A stretch of 64,000 nt of DNA from JARRKC01 sp963723965 (GTDB taxonomy: Bacteria; Acidobacteriota; UBA6911; RPQK01; JAPXNP01), in the NCBI GenBank assembly GCA_963723965.1, contig CAVRSV010000008.1:195667-259666 (forward strand). The letters run 5' to 3'. The notes under the pieces are model-generated. The model searched no databases. It saw nothing but the letters and a program-made list of their open reading frames with translations, and was not told the origin of the DNA. The translations under genes and the position numbers were made by a program. Below, in pieces: positions 17,485 to 26,627 of the stretch (position 1 is its first letter; the number at the start of each line of letters is the position of its first letter).

Positions 17485-18348
17485 CTAGAGAATGAGCAGC
17501 AACATGCCGGCGAACATCAGGCAGGCGGCGGGGATCCGATGCCGGAGGCCTCCTTCGTGGAAGACCAGGACCCCGATGAGAGCCGAAACGATGCCGCCGG
17601 CCCGCTTGACGGCTTCCACGTAGGAGACGAGCAGCTCGCGGTAGGCATAGAACTGCGCCAGCACCGCCACGCCGGCGACCAGGGCGGCGGCCGCCAGGAG
17701 CAGGGCCAGACGGGCCGACATCTTCGGCTGCGTCTCGGGGCTTCGAACCTGGCGCGACCAAACGACGATGAGCAGTCCGGCGCTGAGCGCGCTCATTACG
17801 AAACCCAGAAGGGCCTCCGATCCATGGGCAATGGCGATCTTGTCGAGGGAAGTGGCGCCGCCCCAGATGGTCGCCACGAGCAGCATCCGCCAGCTTCCGG
17901 GCTCGCGAAACGGAGCCGCCAGAAATTCCGCCGCCTTGATGCCCCGTTCGCGGTGCAGGAGCGCCGCCCCCACCACGATGCACGCGATCCCGGACCAGCC
18001 CCGCAGCGAGGGATACTCGGACAGGACCAGGAGAGCCACCAGAGCAGAGACAAGGGGCGTGAACCCCAGGTAGGGGATGGTCAGGGACAGTGGGGACAGC
18101 GAGACGGCCCGCACGTAGAGCAGCGACGTCAGGGTGAACAGCAGTGCCTCCACCACTCCGAGGAACAGGAAGACCCCGTCGAATCGAGGCACTCCCTCGA
18201 TCCAGAGGACTCCGCCGAGGACGACGGCGGCTCCCAGATTGATGCCGATGACGACCCGCACCACGTCCAGGGAGTGCCCCAAGATCTTTCGGAGCACGTC
18301 GAGCATCACGAAGCTCAGTGAGGCGACGATCGCAAGTCCCAGACCCAT
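17485..18348 (-). CDS. EamA/DMT-family transporter
   Basis: 287-residue inner-membrane protein made of two repeated five-helix EamA units, with ten predicted hydrophobic segments. The junction of the first unit reads LSLTIPYLGFTPLVSALVALLVLSEYPSLRGWSGIACIVVGAALL, broken here for reference only: a proline in helix 4 and an acidic EYP loop are typical. The family exports amino acids, nucleotides or other metabolites. Substrate unknown. Possibly preceded by a tiny frame at 18361-18570. Confidence 0.8.
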   Translation of the reverse strand: MGLGLAIVASLSFVMLDVLRKILGHSLDVVRVVIGINLGAAVVLGGVLWIEGVPRFDGVFLFLGVVEALLFTLTSLLYVRAVSLSPLSLTIPYLGFTPLVSALVALLVLSEYPSLRGWSGIACIVVGAALLHRERGIKAAEFLAAPFREPGSWRMLLVATIWGGATSLDKIAIAHGSEALLGFVMSALSAGLLIVVWSRQVRSPETQPKMSARLALLLAAAALVAGVAVLAQFYAYRELLVSYVEAVKRAGGIVSALIGVLVFHEGGLRHRIPAACLMFAGMLLLIL

Positions 18349-18360
18349 GCCGCAGACAGC

Positions 18361-18570
18361 TTACACGACTCCCCGATGCTGGTCTCCCGGGTCAGGCGCC
18401 TGGGAGTGTCTTTCCATTTCCGGCGGCGGAGACTCATCCAGACCCGTGGCCGCTTGATTTTTGAGGCCGGTTTCGATCAGCCTTAGAAGATCGACCGGTC
18501 GCATGCGGCCTTTCTCCCGCCAGGCAGGGTCCTGGAGGGCTTGGGTCGCCCGCCGGACGTTCCGTCGCAC
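18361..18570 (-). CDS. Possible small protein upstream of the DMT transporter
   Basis: 69 codons from a GTG at 18568-18570, ending 12 bases before the transporter start on the same strand. The first 45 residues are basic and helix-prone (RRATQALQDPAWREKGRM, then RPVDLLRLIETGL) with GC-rich third positions. The tail is low in information. No homology is recognised and no strong ribosome site is seen, so this may be chance. Confidence 0.25.
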   Translation of the reverse strand: MRRNVRRATQALQDPAWREKGRMRPVDLLRLIETGLKNQAATGLDESPPPEMERHSQAPDPGDQHRGVV

Positions 18571-18610
18571 CGCGTGGCGCAGCCATGAAGATCAAACAGG
18601 AACAGAAAGC

Positions 18611-19180
18611 ATGAAACAGAAACGAATTGCGTGGATGTTCATCCTGGCGGCTCTCTTCTCAACACTTGCCTGTGAGTCCGCCCTGGAGCCCGGCCGGGGA
18701 ACCACCGTCATCCTCGTGCGGCATGGGGAGAAGGTCGACGATTCCGAAGATGCCCAGCTCAGCCCGCTCGGGCTCGCCCGGGCCCAGGACCTTGCGTCGC
18801 TCCTGCGGGACGCCGGTGTCCGGGCGCTCTACTCCAGCGAATTCCGGCGGACCCAGGAGATGCTCCAGCCGCTGGCCGATCGGCTGCATCTTCAGATCGA
18901 GGCGATCCCGGCCGCCGAACCGAAGCACCTGGTCGACGCCATCCTGGAACAGCATGAAGGGCAGGTGGTGGTGGTGGCCAGCCACGGGGATCGCATCGGT
19001 GAGATTCTGCGGCTGCTCGGCGTCAGCCCCGAACAGTCGAACGTGAATCCCAACTATGACGATCTCTTCGTCGTCACCCAGATCGGCGACGGGCAGGCGT
19101 ACCTGCTGCACCTGACCTACGGCGTTCCGGACCAGGACACCATGGGTGCGGCTGCCGAAGGCTCGGGCCCCGGGGCGTAG
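18611..19180 (+). CDS. Lipoprotein histidine phosphatase (SixA/phosphoglycerate mutase-like)
   Basis: 189 residues. The signal peptide has a lipobox (FSTLAC, Cys20), so the mature protein is probably membrane anchored in the periplasm. The histidine-phosphatase signature LVRHGEK (phospho-acceptor His) comes at about 37-43, with a downstream second His in VASHGDRIGE and an Arg/Glu pair in YSSEFRRTQEML. Family members remove phosphate from small molecules or phosphohistidine. SixA itself is cytosolic, so the lipoprotein location argues for another substrate. AGGAA precedes the ATG by ~10 bases. Confidence 0.8.
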   Translation: MKQKRIAWMFILAALFSTLACESALEPGRGTTVILVRHGEKVDDSEDAQLSPLGLARAQDLASLLRDAGVRALYSSEFRRTQEMLQPLADRLHLQIEAIPAAEPKHLVDAILEQHEGQVVVVASHGDRIGEILRLLGVSPEQSNVNPNYDDLFVVTQIGDGQAYLLHLTYGVPDQDTMGAAAEGSGPGA

Positions 19181-19250
19181 TCGCGGGCCTGTCGCCGGTC
19201 AATGCCGCCGGCCGGCTCGAGTGTCTCGCCGGCGCTATACTGAAGAGGTT

Positions 19251-20333
19251 ATGAATGACACGGTCCCGGGCCGCTACTGGCATCGGCTCGAGGACGGACG
19301 CGTCCAGTGCGATCTCTGTCCCCGCCTCTGCCGACTTCACGAAGGTCAGCGCGGATTCTGCTTCGTGCGTGCCCTCGAACATGGACAGATGGTCCTGACC
19401 ACCTACGGCCGCTCGAGCGGGTTTTGTATCGACCCGATCGAGAAGAAACCGCTCAATCATTTCCATCCCGGCACCTCCGTTCTTTCCTTCGGAACGGCCG
19501 GCTGCAACCTGGCCTGCAAGTTCTGCCAGAACTGGGACATCAGCAAATCAAGGGAGTTCGATACTCTGGCCGACGCCGCGTCTCCGGAGGCGGTGGCCGG
19601 GGCCGCCGCTCATTACGGCTGCCGCAGCGTGGCCTATACCTACAATGATCCCGTCATCTTTCTGGAGTACGCCGTCGATGTGGCCCAGGCCTGCCGCGAG
19701 CGCGGGATCGCCAACGTGGCGGTGACGGCGGGCTACATCACCGACGAACCCCGCCGCGAGTTCTTCGCCGCCATGGATGCCGCCAACGTGGACCTGAAGG
19801 CCTTCAGCGAAGCCTTCTACTGGCGCCTGACGAACAGTCACCTCGAGCCGGTCAAGGAAACGCTCAGCTATCTGAAGCACGAGACCGACGTCTGGTTCGA
19901 GGTCACGACGCTGTTGATCCCGGGGGAAAACGACGCCGAGACCGAAATCGACGAGATGACCGGCTGGATCCGAGCCGAACTCGGGCCGGACGTTCCGCTG
20001 CACTTCACAGCGTTTCATCCCGACTGGAAGATGACCGACTACTCCCATACTCCTCCGGCCACCCTCGCGCGGTCCCGCTCGATCGCCCTGCGCAACGGCT
20101 TGCGCCATGTCTACACCGGCAACGTCGTCGATGCGGCCGGTCAGAGTACTTATTGTCACGCCTGCGGAGCCCTGCTGATCGAACGAAACTGGTACACCCT
20201 GGGCAAATGGAATCTCTCACCCGCGGGGGAGTGCCTGGCGTGCGGCGCCCGCTGCGCGGGTCATTTCGATGCTGCTCCGGGCCGCTGGGGAAGCCGCCGC
20301 CAGCCAATCAGAATCGCGGCCTTCACCCGCTGA
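19251..20333 (+). CDS. AmmeMemoRadiSam-system radical SAM enzyme
   Basis: 360-residue radical SAM protein related to pyruvate-formate-lyase activases. The SAM-cluster motif is C85-x3-C89-x2-C92 in TAGCNLACKFCQNWD. An extra N-terminal cysteine set (CDLCPRLC, then GFCFVR) and a C-terminal zinc-ribbon-like set (CHACG, CLACGARC) are present, as in the AmmeMemoRadiSam group. The partner AMMECR1 and Memo proteins are not in this window. TATACT at 19236-19241 lies 9 bases before the ATG, with GAAGAGG between, so transcription may begin almost at the start codon. The biochemical role of the system is not established. Confidence 0.85.
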   Translation: MNDTVPGRYWHRLEDGRVQCDLCPRLCRLHEGQRGFCFVRALEHGQMVLTTYGRSSGFCIDPIEKKPLNHFHPGTSVLSFGTAGCNLACKFCQNWDISKSREFDTLADAASPEAVAGAAAHYGCRSVAYTYNDPVIFLEYAVDVAQACRERGIANVAVTAGYITDEPRREFFAAMDAANVDLKAFSEAFYWRLTNSHLEPVKETLSYLKHETDVWFEVTTLLIPGENDAETEIDEMTGWIRAELGPDVPLHFTAFHPDWKMTDYSHTPPATLARSRSIALRNGLRHVYTGNVVDAAGQSTYCHACGALLIERNWYTLGKWNLSPAGECLACGARCAGHFDAAPGRWGSRRQPIRIAAFTR

Positions 20334-20354
20334 GAGCCAGCGAATTCCGCAATG

Positions 20355-20370
20355 TGGTAGAAGCATCTTC
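20355..20370 (+). promoter_or_regulatory. Extended -10 promoter, near-leaderless
   Basis: TG-G-TAGAAG matches an extended -10 (TGnTAnAAT-like). Only 7 bases separate it from the ATG at 20371, and no Shine-Dalgarno sequence is visible, so the transcript may start at or beside the start codon. It resembles the TGC-TAGAAT elements before tRNA-Glu and the lasso precursor. Confidence 0.4.
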
Positions 20371-21381
20371 ATGAATGGCCGCGAACGCATCCTCGCCTTT
20401 CTGCGCAACGAACCGGTCGATCACATTCCCTTCATGCCCATCACCATGATGTTCGCTGCGGACCAGCAAGGTGTCCCCTATGGCGAGTACGTCTCCGATT
20501 TTCGGGTACTCGTGGAGAGCCAGATTCGCACGGCCGACCGATTCGGCATCGACTACGTGTCGGTCATCTCCGATCCTACGCGGGAGGCCTTCGACTGCGG
20601 CGCCCAGGTGGATTTCTTCGACGACCAGCCTCCCGCTATCGATGAGGCACACGCGTTGCTCCGGGAGAAGTCCGGGCTGGAGAAACTGCGTGCTCCCCAG
20701 CCCGAACGGTCTACGCGCATGCGGGATCGTCTGGAAGGTCTGCGCGAGTTCCGCCGGCGCGTCGGAGACCGCAAGCTGATCGAAGGCTGGATCGAAGGAC
20801 CCTGCGCCGAAGCGGCCGATCTGCGGGGGATCAACCACGTGATGCTCGACTTCTACGACGATCCGGAATTCTCCCGGCGCCTGATCGACTTCGTGACGGG
20901 GATGGAGATCGACTTCGCACGGGCCCAGGTCGAGGCGGGTGCGGACCTGATCGGCATCGGGGACGCCGCATCTTCGCTGGTCGGTCCGCGGATCTACGAG
21001 GAGTTCATCTGGCCGGCCCAGAAACGCATGGTGGAGGCGATCCGCGAAACGGGGGCCCTGGTACGCCTGCACATCTGTGGCGACACCCGCGCGCTGCTGC
21101 CGCGCATGGGACAGCTGGGTTGCGACATCGTCGACCTCGACTATTTCTCGCCTCTCGAGGCGGGCCGACGTGCCATGGGCGAGGATCAGGTGCTGCTGGG
21201 CAATCTTCATCCCGTCCAGTTGCTGCTCAACGGGACCCCCGAGCGAATCGGGAGGGCCCTCGAGGAGTGCTGGCGGGGAGCGGGTCCCCGCTACATCGTC
21301 GGAGCCGGCTGTGAAGTCCCCCGCGGAACGCCGGACCGGAATCTCGAGGTGATGGCGGAGTTCGCCCGCGACCATCGGTGA
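20371..21381 (+). CDS. Uroporphyrinogen decarboxylase-family (MtaA/CmuA-like) methyltransferase
   Basis: 336-residue URO-D fold protein. It lacks the features of true HemE and instead carries the zinc motif of corrinoid:CoM-type methyltransferases: His234-x-Cys236 in LHICGD and Cys314 in GAGCEVPRGTP. Such proteins move methyl groups between a corrinoid protein and a thiol or folate acceptor. No cognate corrinoid protein is adjacent, but a MetH-activation-domain protein and formate-THF ligase lie within 10 kb. Starts at ATG 20371 without a visible ribosome site (see promoter entry). Substrate unknown. Confidence 0.75.
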   Translation: MNGRERILAFLRNEPVDHIPFMPITMMFAADQQGVPYGEYVSDFRVLVESQIRTADRFGIDYVSVISDPTREAFDCGAQVDFFDDQPPAIDEAHALLREKSGLEKLRAPQPERSTRMRDRLEGLREFRRRVGDRKLIEGWIEGPCAEAADLRGINHVMLDFYDDPEFSRRLIDFVTGMEIDFARAQVEAGADLIGIGDAASSLVGPRIYEEFIWPAQKRMVEAIRETGALVRLHICGDTRALLPRMGQLGCDIVDLDYFSPLEAGRRAMGEDQVLLGNLHPVQLLLNGTPERIGRALEECWRGAGPRYIVGAGCEVPRGTPDRNLEVMAEFARDHR

Positions 21382-21486
21382 CGGTCCCGCCTCGAGGTGT
21401 CGAGTTGACTCCAGCCCCATTTTGGTGAGCGCTGTCACGGTTTAAGAGAATTCGCCCAGTGTCTAATACGGGACTGAGGTACCTAA

Positions 21487-22362
21487 ATGGCACAAGCGAG
21501 TCCCTATGTCCTTCCGCCTCCGAATCCTCGGAAGCTCAGCGTTTCTCTGGAATTGGATCATTTTCCGCCGCTGCCCGAGGTCGCGTGGAGGGTTCTCGAG
21601 CTCACTTCCGATCTCTACCTGGGGGTGGACAAGCTGGCCGAAGTCATCTCGCGCGACCAGACGCTGACCGCGCGGATCCTGCGCATTGCCAACTCGGCTT
21701 TCTTCCAGCGTCTGTGCGAAATCAAGACCGTCAAACACGCCTCGACTGTTCTGGGAAACCGGAAGATCCGGGGCATCGTCATTGCAGCCTCGCTGGGAGG
21801 GATCCTCTACCGGTCTCCCCAGGGTCGCCTGCTGTGGCAGCACGCCCTGGGAGTCGGACTGGCGGCGCGCGAACTGTCGGGTCGATTGCCGGTCAACGCG
21901 GACGCCGAGGAGGCGTTCGTCGCGGGCCTGCTGCACGACATCGGCAAGGGACTGTTCGATTACCAACATCCGGAGCTCTTCGTCCAGGCCGTCTCGCTGG
22001 CGTCGGCCGATCCCGATCTTTCCACCGTCGATGCCGAACGCCAGGTCCTCGGTGTCGATCACCTCGAGGTCGGCGCGAGAGTCGCCGAAGCCTGGAATCT
22101 CCCCGCGTCGATCGCGAACGTGATCCGGTACCATCACGATCCTTCCGCGTCGCCGCGCAATCCCCATCTGTGCGCAATCGTCTGCCTGGCGGATCGCTGC
22201 TGTCTTCGCCTGGCCATCGGCCCCATATCGAAACCGGAGCTGGATCCCATGGACTTCGCTTCGGCGGCGATTCTGGGAGTCGCCGGAGAAGAACTGGAGC
22301 GAATCCAGACGGAATTCCTGGACAAGGTCGAGCTCGATCGCGCCCTGTTCAGTTTCGGCTAG
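21487..22362 (+). CDS. HDOD-domain signalling protein
   Basis: 291 residues. The HDOD domain spans most of the protein. LELDHFPPLPEVAWRVLELTSD at the start and QTLTARILRIANSAFF (about 58-73) are characteristic. Unlike many HDOD proteins it keeps an HD pair in LLHDIGKGLFDYQHPELF (about 150), so a hydrolytic HD site may be intact. No GGDEF, EAL or receiver domain is attached. Members act in regulation of motility, c-di-GMP signalling and stress. The partner is unknown. Confidence 0.8.
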   Translation: MAQASPYVLPPPNPRKLSVSLELDHFPPLPEVAWRVLELTSDLYLGVDKLAEVISRDQTLTARILRIANSAFFQRLCEIKTVKHASTVLGNRKIRGIVIAASLGGILYRSPQGRLLWQHALGVGLAARELSGRLPVNADAEEAFVAGLLHDIGKGLFDYQHPELFVQAVSLASADPDLSTVDAERQVLGVDHLEVGARVAEAWNLPASIANVIRYHHDPSASPRNPHLCAIVCLADRCCLRLAIGPISKPELDPMDFASAAILGVAGEELERIQTEFLDKVELDRALFSFG

Positions 22363-22499
22363 CCGACGACTGCCGCCTCTCTGCTCCAGGACCGGCTCGA
22401 CCGTTGGTATCGGGATCCCTCCATTTGGGGTGAGGTTTGCCGGCCCGCCCCCTTTTCATCACGTCAAGCCGTTGAAAATCCTGGGCGGAGAGGAGAGAC

Positions 22500-24917
22500 T
22501 TGCAGGTGAATATGCAACAGACCAGCAAGACACCTCGCCGTTTGGACGCTTCCGAGCTTTGTTCCCTGTGCGATCGTGCCCGCCTCGATTTCGAGAACAC
22601 CTCCCAGCTCGAACCCCTCGACGGGATCATCGGGCAGGAGAGGGCCCTGCAGGCCATCCGGTTCGGACTCGGGATGAGGAGCTTTGGATACAACCTCTAC
22701 GTCGCAGGGAGCCCGGGAACCGGCAAGAAGACCCTGATTCGACTCCTGGTCGAGGAGATCGCCCGCCAGGAGGACACTCCCGACGATGTCTTCTATGTCT
22801 ACAATTTCGAGCGCCCGGAGCGCCCGCACGCCATCGTCGTGCCGCCGGGCGTTGCCGCCGCCTTTCGCGACGACATGGAGCACCTCGTCAAATCGCTCGA
22901 GGAAGAGGTTCCGAAAGCTTTCAAGAGCGACGACTACGAATCGCGAAAGAATCAAATCCTGCAGTCCTTTCAGGGCAAACAGACGGCGCTGAACGACCGT
23001 CTGCAGCATGAGGCCCGGGAGCGGGATCTGGCCGTCAAGTCGTCCGGACCGCAGGTGTTTACGCTCCCCGTCATGGACGGACACGAATTGACGCGCGAGG
23101 AATACGAAAAGCTCTCCGATGAGGAGAAGGAACGGATCCAGCAAAAGCAACGGGAATTCTCGGAGACCATTCAGGAGGTCTACCGTGAGGTCCGGGATCT
23201 GCAGCAGGAGACCCAGCACCAGCTGAAAGAGCTGGATCGCAGGGTGGCGTTGATCTCGACCGGTTACTCGCTGGACGAAATCCGGACCCGCTACAGCGAA
23301 TACCCGAGGATCACCGAGTACCTGGAAGCGGCGCAACACGACATCGTCGCCAACATTTCCAACTTCCTGTCCGCCGGAAACGAGGAGAATGAGGACGGAG
23401 CGCTCATGGGAGACGGACCCGACCCGCTCAAGCGCTATCGGGTCAACGTGATCGTCGACAACTCGAAGCAGGAGGGTGCCCCCGTCATCGAAGAGACGCA
23501 TCCGACCTTCCGAAATCTGATCGGCTACACCGATCGGGAAGTGCGGATGGGGACGCTCTATACCGACTTCACCATGATCCGCGCCGGCTCCATCCTGCAG
23601 GCCCACAACGGCTACCTGATCCTCGATCTGATCGACCTGCTGACGACGCCGCTGGCCTGGGATTCGCTCAAGCGTGTCCTGCAGGACGGTTCGATCAGCA
23701 TCCAGGAACCCGCCGAGCAGTATGGTCTGGCTGCAACCACCGGCATGAGGCCGGAGCCCGTTCCCGTCAAGCTCAAGGTGATCGTGCTGGGCAGTTCGGA
23801 GCTCTACGGACTGCTCTATTCGCACGACGAGAGTTTTCAGAAGCTGTTCAAGGTGCGGGCCGAGTTCGACACCGTCATGAGGAAGAACGACGATCACGTC
23901 GCGCGCTATGCCCGTTTCGTGCGGACGTTGTGCGAAAAGGAGAGTCTCCGCCACTTCGAGCGCGATGCCGTGGCGGCGCTGATCGAGCACAGTTCGCGCA
24001 TGGTGTCCGACCAGACGCGCCTGACGCTGCGCTTCAGCGATGTGGCGGACCTGATCCGCGAGTCCCACTACTGGGCGGCGCAGGAAAGCCGGGAGTTCGT
24101 TTCCGCCGAAGACGTTCGCAAGGCGATCAGCGAGAAGATCTATCGATCCAATCTGTTCGAGCAGCGCATCCAGGAGATGATCGACGAAGGCTCGATCATG
24201 ATCCAGACCACGGGGGAAGCCGTCGGCCAGATCAACGGCCTGTCGGTTTACCAGGTCGGTGACTACGCCTTCGGCAAGCCCACGCGGATCACTGCCGAGG
24301 TCAGCGTCGGAGACGAGGGGATCGTCAACATCGAGCGGGAAGCCCGCATGAGCGGGAGGATTCACGACAAGGGGGTCCTGATTCTGGGAGGTTACCTGCA
24401 TGGGAGCTACGGGCAGAAACATCCCTTGAGCCTGCACGCCAGCCTCTGCTTCGAGCAGTCCTACTCGGGCGTCGACGGAGACAGCGCCAGCTCTACGGAG
24501 TTGTACGCGCTCCTGTCGGCTCTCTCGGGAATTCCCCTCAAGCAGTCGATCGCCGTCACCGGTTCGATCAACCAGAAGGGCGTGATCCAGCCGATCGGCG
24601 GGGTCAACGAAAAGATCGAGGGCTTCTTCGCCGCCTGCAAGTCCGCCGGCCTCACCGGCGAGCAGGGAGTCGTCATTCCGCACCAGAACGTGCAGAATCT
24701 GATGGTCAATCAGGAGGTGATCGAGGCGGTGCGCGCGGGTCGCTTCCACATCTACCCGATTGCGAACGTCGACGAAGGGATGGAGATCCTCACCGGCATC
24801 GCGGCGGGCGAGAAACAGGCCGACGGCAGCTATCCCGAGGGCACCATCCATCAGCGCGTGCACGCGCGGCTGATCGAGATGGCGGAGATCGTGCGCCTGC
24901 ACAAGGCGGGAGGCTAG
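22500..24917 (+). CDS. Lon-like ATP-dependent protease (AAA ATPase plus S16 peptidase)
   Basis: About 805 residues. An N-terminal P-loop (VAGSPGTGKKTL, about 69-80) follows a LEPLDGIIGQERALQAI segment typical of the LonB-like/Lrp65 family. The central AAA region contains a long helical insertion (about 150-270). The C-terminal S16 protease domain has nucleophile Ser662 in GDSASSTELYALLSAL and Lys705 in VNEKIEGFF. The 43-residue Ser-Lys spacing equals that of E. coli Lon. A TTG at 22500, GTG at 22506 or ATG at 22512 could start it. AGGAG at 22491 favours one of the first two. Role: cytosolic protein quality control. Confidence 0.88.
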   Translation: MQVNMQQTSKTPRRLDASELCSLCDRARLDFENTSQLEPLDGIIGQERALQAIRFGLGMRSFGYNLYVAGSPGTGKKTLIRLLVEEIARQEDTPDDVFYVYNFERPERPHAIVVPPGVAAAFRDDMEHLVKSLEEEVPKAFKSDDYESRKNQILQSFQGKQTALNDRLQHEARERDLAVKSSGPQVFTLPVMDGHELTREEYEKLSDEEKERIQQKQREFSETIQEVYREVRDLQQETQHQLKELDRRVALISTGYSLDEIRTRYSEYPRITEYLEAAQHDIVANISNFLSAGNEENEDGALMGDGPDPLKRYRVNVIVDNSKQEGAPVIEETHPTFRNLIGYTDREVRMGTLYTDFTMIRAGSILQAHNGYLILDLIDLLTTPLAWDSLKRVLQDGSISIQEPAEQYGLAATTGMRPEPVPVKLKVIVLGSSELYGLLYSHDESFQKLFKVRAEFDTVMRKNDDHVARYARFVRTLCEKESLRHFERDAVAALIEHSSRMVSDQTRLTLRFSDVADLIRESHYWAAQESREFVSAEDVRKAISEKIYRSNLFEQRIQEMIDEGSIMIQTTGEAVGQINGLSVYQVGDYAFGKPTRITAEVSVGDEGIVNIEREARMSGRIHDKGVLILGGYLHGSYGQKHPLSLHASLCFEQSYSGVDGDSASSTELYALLSALSGIPLKQSIAVTGSINQKGVIQPIGGVNEKIEGFFAACKSAGLTGEQGVVIPHQNVQNLMVNQEVIEAVRAGRFHIYPIANVDEGMEILTGIAAGEKQADGSYPEGTIHQRVHARLIEMAEIVRLHKAGG

Positions 24918-24951
24918 CGTCCCGGCTCCGGACACCAGTGCCCCGGGGGAC

Positions 24952-25938
24952 CTAATCCGCCATTTCCAGGATCTCGGGGTTCACCACGTTTTCGCGCCGT
25001 GGCGCCCGACCCTCGAGCACTGCCAGGGTGTCGGTCAGCATGGTTTCCAGGATCTGCTTCTGGGCCCTCGGGGTGCGCGCCGAGACGTGGCCCGTCACCA
25101 GCGCCCGGGGGTGGCGGAAGATGGGATGATCCGGCGGCGGCGGTTCTTCGGGGAAGACGTCGATTCCGACGGCCAGCAGTCTCCCGCTCTCGAGTTCGTC
25201 GACCAGCAGGTCCAGGCTCTCGATCACCGGCCCGCGGGCGGTGTTGACGAGAATGCTGCCGGGCTGCATCCGGCGAATGTTCCCGCCGTTGATCAAACCC
25301 GTCGTCTCTGCGCTCAGCGGAACGTGGAGAGTGACGATGGAAGCCCGTGAAAGCAGTTCTTCCAGTCCGGTGAACTCCACCTCGTCGTCGCGGTAAAGGC
25401 CGTGGTCGATGTAGGGGTCGTCGGCGATGACCGACATCCCGAAGGGGCGGCTCAGGCGACGCACCTGACGGCCGATCCGGCCGTAGCCGACGATCCCCAG
25501 GACGGCCCCTTCCAGGTCCAGACTTCGCGTCGAATAGCGGGCGTTCCAGTCGCCCGCGCGCAGGGCCTCCCGCCAGAAGGCGAATTTCTTGGCGGCAGCC
25601 AGGATGAAGGCCAGCGTCTGCTCGGCGACGGCCCGGGTCATGGCTCCCGGGGTGTAGAGCACGGGAATGCGCCGGGCGGTCGCATCGGGGATACAGACCG
25701 AGTCATAGCCCACGCCGGTCCGGGAAACGGCTTTCAGACGCGGGGCCCGATCCAGGATCTCCGCGTCCACGAGGACCGATCCCCTGGCGACGATGAGGAT
25801 GACATCCTCGTCGACGGCGGCCAGGACGTCTTCCCGGACCCCGTTGTCGTCGATGCAGGTCACCCGGCCGTGGGCGGACAGTGTCTCGATGATGGCGTCG
25901 GGAAGGGGACCGATGGAAACGATTTTGGGCTGGCTCAT
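24952..25938 (-). CDS. D-2-hydroxyacid dehydrogenase (phosphoglycerate dehydrogenase-like)
   Basis: 328 residues from the ATG at 25936-25938. The NAD-binding motif is GIVGYGRIGRQVRRL. The catalytic Arg lies in NTARGPVI, the Glu in FPEEPPPP and the His in VTGHVSA, as expected for D-isomer-specific dehydrogenases. There is no C-terminal ACT domain, so it need not be serine-biosynthetic SerA. Upstream extension of the frame is possible but less coding-like. Convergent with the Lon-like gene. Substrate not determinable. Confidence 0.82.
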   Translation of the reverse strand: MSQPKIVSIGPLPDAIIETLSAHGRVTCIDDNGVREDVLAAVDEDVILIVARGSVLVDAEILDRAPRLKAVSRTGVGYDSVCIPDATARRIPVLYTPGAMTRAVAEQTLAFILAAAKKFAFWREALRAGDWNARYSTRSLDLEGAVLGIVGYGRIGRQVRRLSRPFGMSVIADDPYIDHGLYRDDEVEFTGLEELLSRASIVTLHVPLSAETTGLINGGNIRRMQPGSILVNTARGPVIESLDLLVDELESGRLLAVGIDVFPEEPPPPDHPIFRHPRALVTGHVSARTPRAQKQILETMLTDTLAVLEGRAPRRENVVNPEILEMAD

Positions 25939-26047
25939 GAGGGAGGTATTGTGCCGGAAAGACCGGGACTTGCATAGGGCCGCGAGCCGGGGATCGAGGC
26001 AGCGTTCAGGCCCCGGCCGAGGCTGGACTTGCACGTCGAAATGCTGC

Positions 26048-26053
26048 TAGAAT
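26048..26053 (+). promoter_or_regulatory. -10 element of tRNA-Glu promoter
   Basis: TAGAAT preceded by TGC gives an extended -10 (TGC-TAGAAT) 18 bases before the mature tRNA. A TGGACT (26024-26029) at an 18-base spacing is a weak -35. The identical TGC-TAGAAT occurs before the lasso precursor at 56 kb. Confidence 0.5.
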
Positions 26054-26071
26054 GCCGCCTTCGTCGAGAGC

Positions 26072-26149
26072 GTCCCCATCGTCTAGCCTGGCCTAGGACA
26101 CCGCCCTTTCACGGCGGCGACGGGGGTTCAAATCCCCCTGGGGACGCCA
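26072..26149 (+). tRNA. tRNA-Glu (anticodon TTC)
   Basis: Complete cloverleaf. Acceptor GTCCCCA pairs with TGGGGAC, the anticodon stem CCGCC/GGCGG encloses CTTTCAC with anticodon TTC, the T-arm is GGGGG-TTCAAAT-CCCCC, and the discriminator G is followed by an encoded CCA (26147-26149). Length 78 with CCA. Confidence 0.97.
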
Positions 26150-26612
26150 CTTTCCCCAGCCCGCCACGGATGCCGGCGGCATTGCGGGCGGCTCCCAGCA
26201 CCGCGAGACACCGAGAAAAAGTTTTGGCCGGGGGGCTGGCGCGGGGTCATGGGATCGTGTAACGTTAGCCCTCGGGTGGTGAGTGGAGCGATCCCAAGGT
26301 CCGGGAGCTGTTCCGGACGCTCGAGCGCCTGGGGAAGACGCGCGAGCCGAGCAGGTGGACGCTCACTGGGGGGATGCCTTCGAATTGGTTGCGCTCGGCC
26401 GCTTGTTCCGGGTTGAGACGCTCCACTCCACCGCCGGACCTTCGGAGTCCTGTCTCCAACCTTCCTCGAAATCCGTTCCGCCCCCATCCAGCCCGAAAAA
26501 CGCTTCCCACGGCCGCTCCCGAGTGCTGGAATAGTTGTGGAAGACAGCAAGTGCAGGGTTCAGCAAAACGTCAACTGTGCCTCGCCCCTCGGGTTACGCG
26601 GGGGAGGATTTC
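26150..26612. other. Intergenic region downstream of tRNA-Glu
   Basis: About 460 bases up to the ribosome site of the formate-THF ligase. Several short frames exist on both strands, such as one reading SDPKVRELFRTLERLGKTREP from about 26287, but none can be assigned. tRNA 3' ends are common integration sites, yet no duplicated tRNA end or integrase is seen here. Confidence 0.4.
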
Positions 26613-26627
26613 GAGAGGAGGCTGCCC

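Noticed and set aside
22464..24935. 823-codon minus-strand frame opposite the Lon-like protease
   Set aside because: Shadow of a gene with intact P-loop and Ser-Lys protease site.
26072..26627. Integrated element at the tRNA-Glu 3' end
   Set aside because: No integrase, no direct repeat of the tRNA end, and a housekeeping fhs gene follows.
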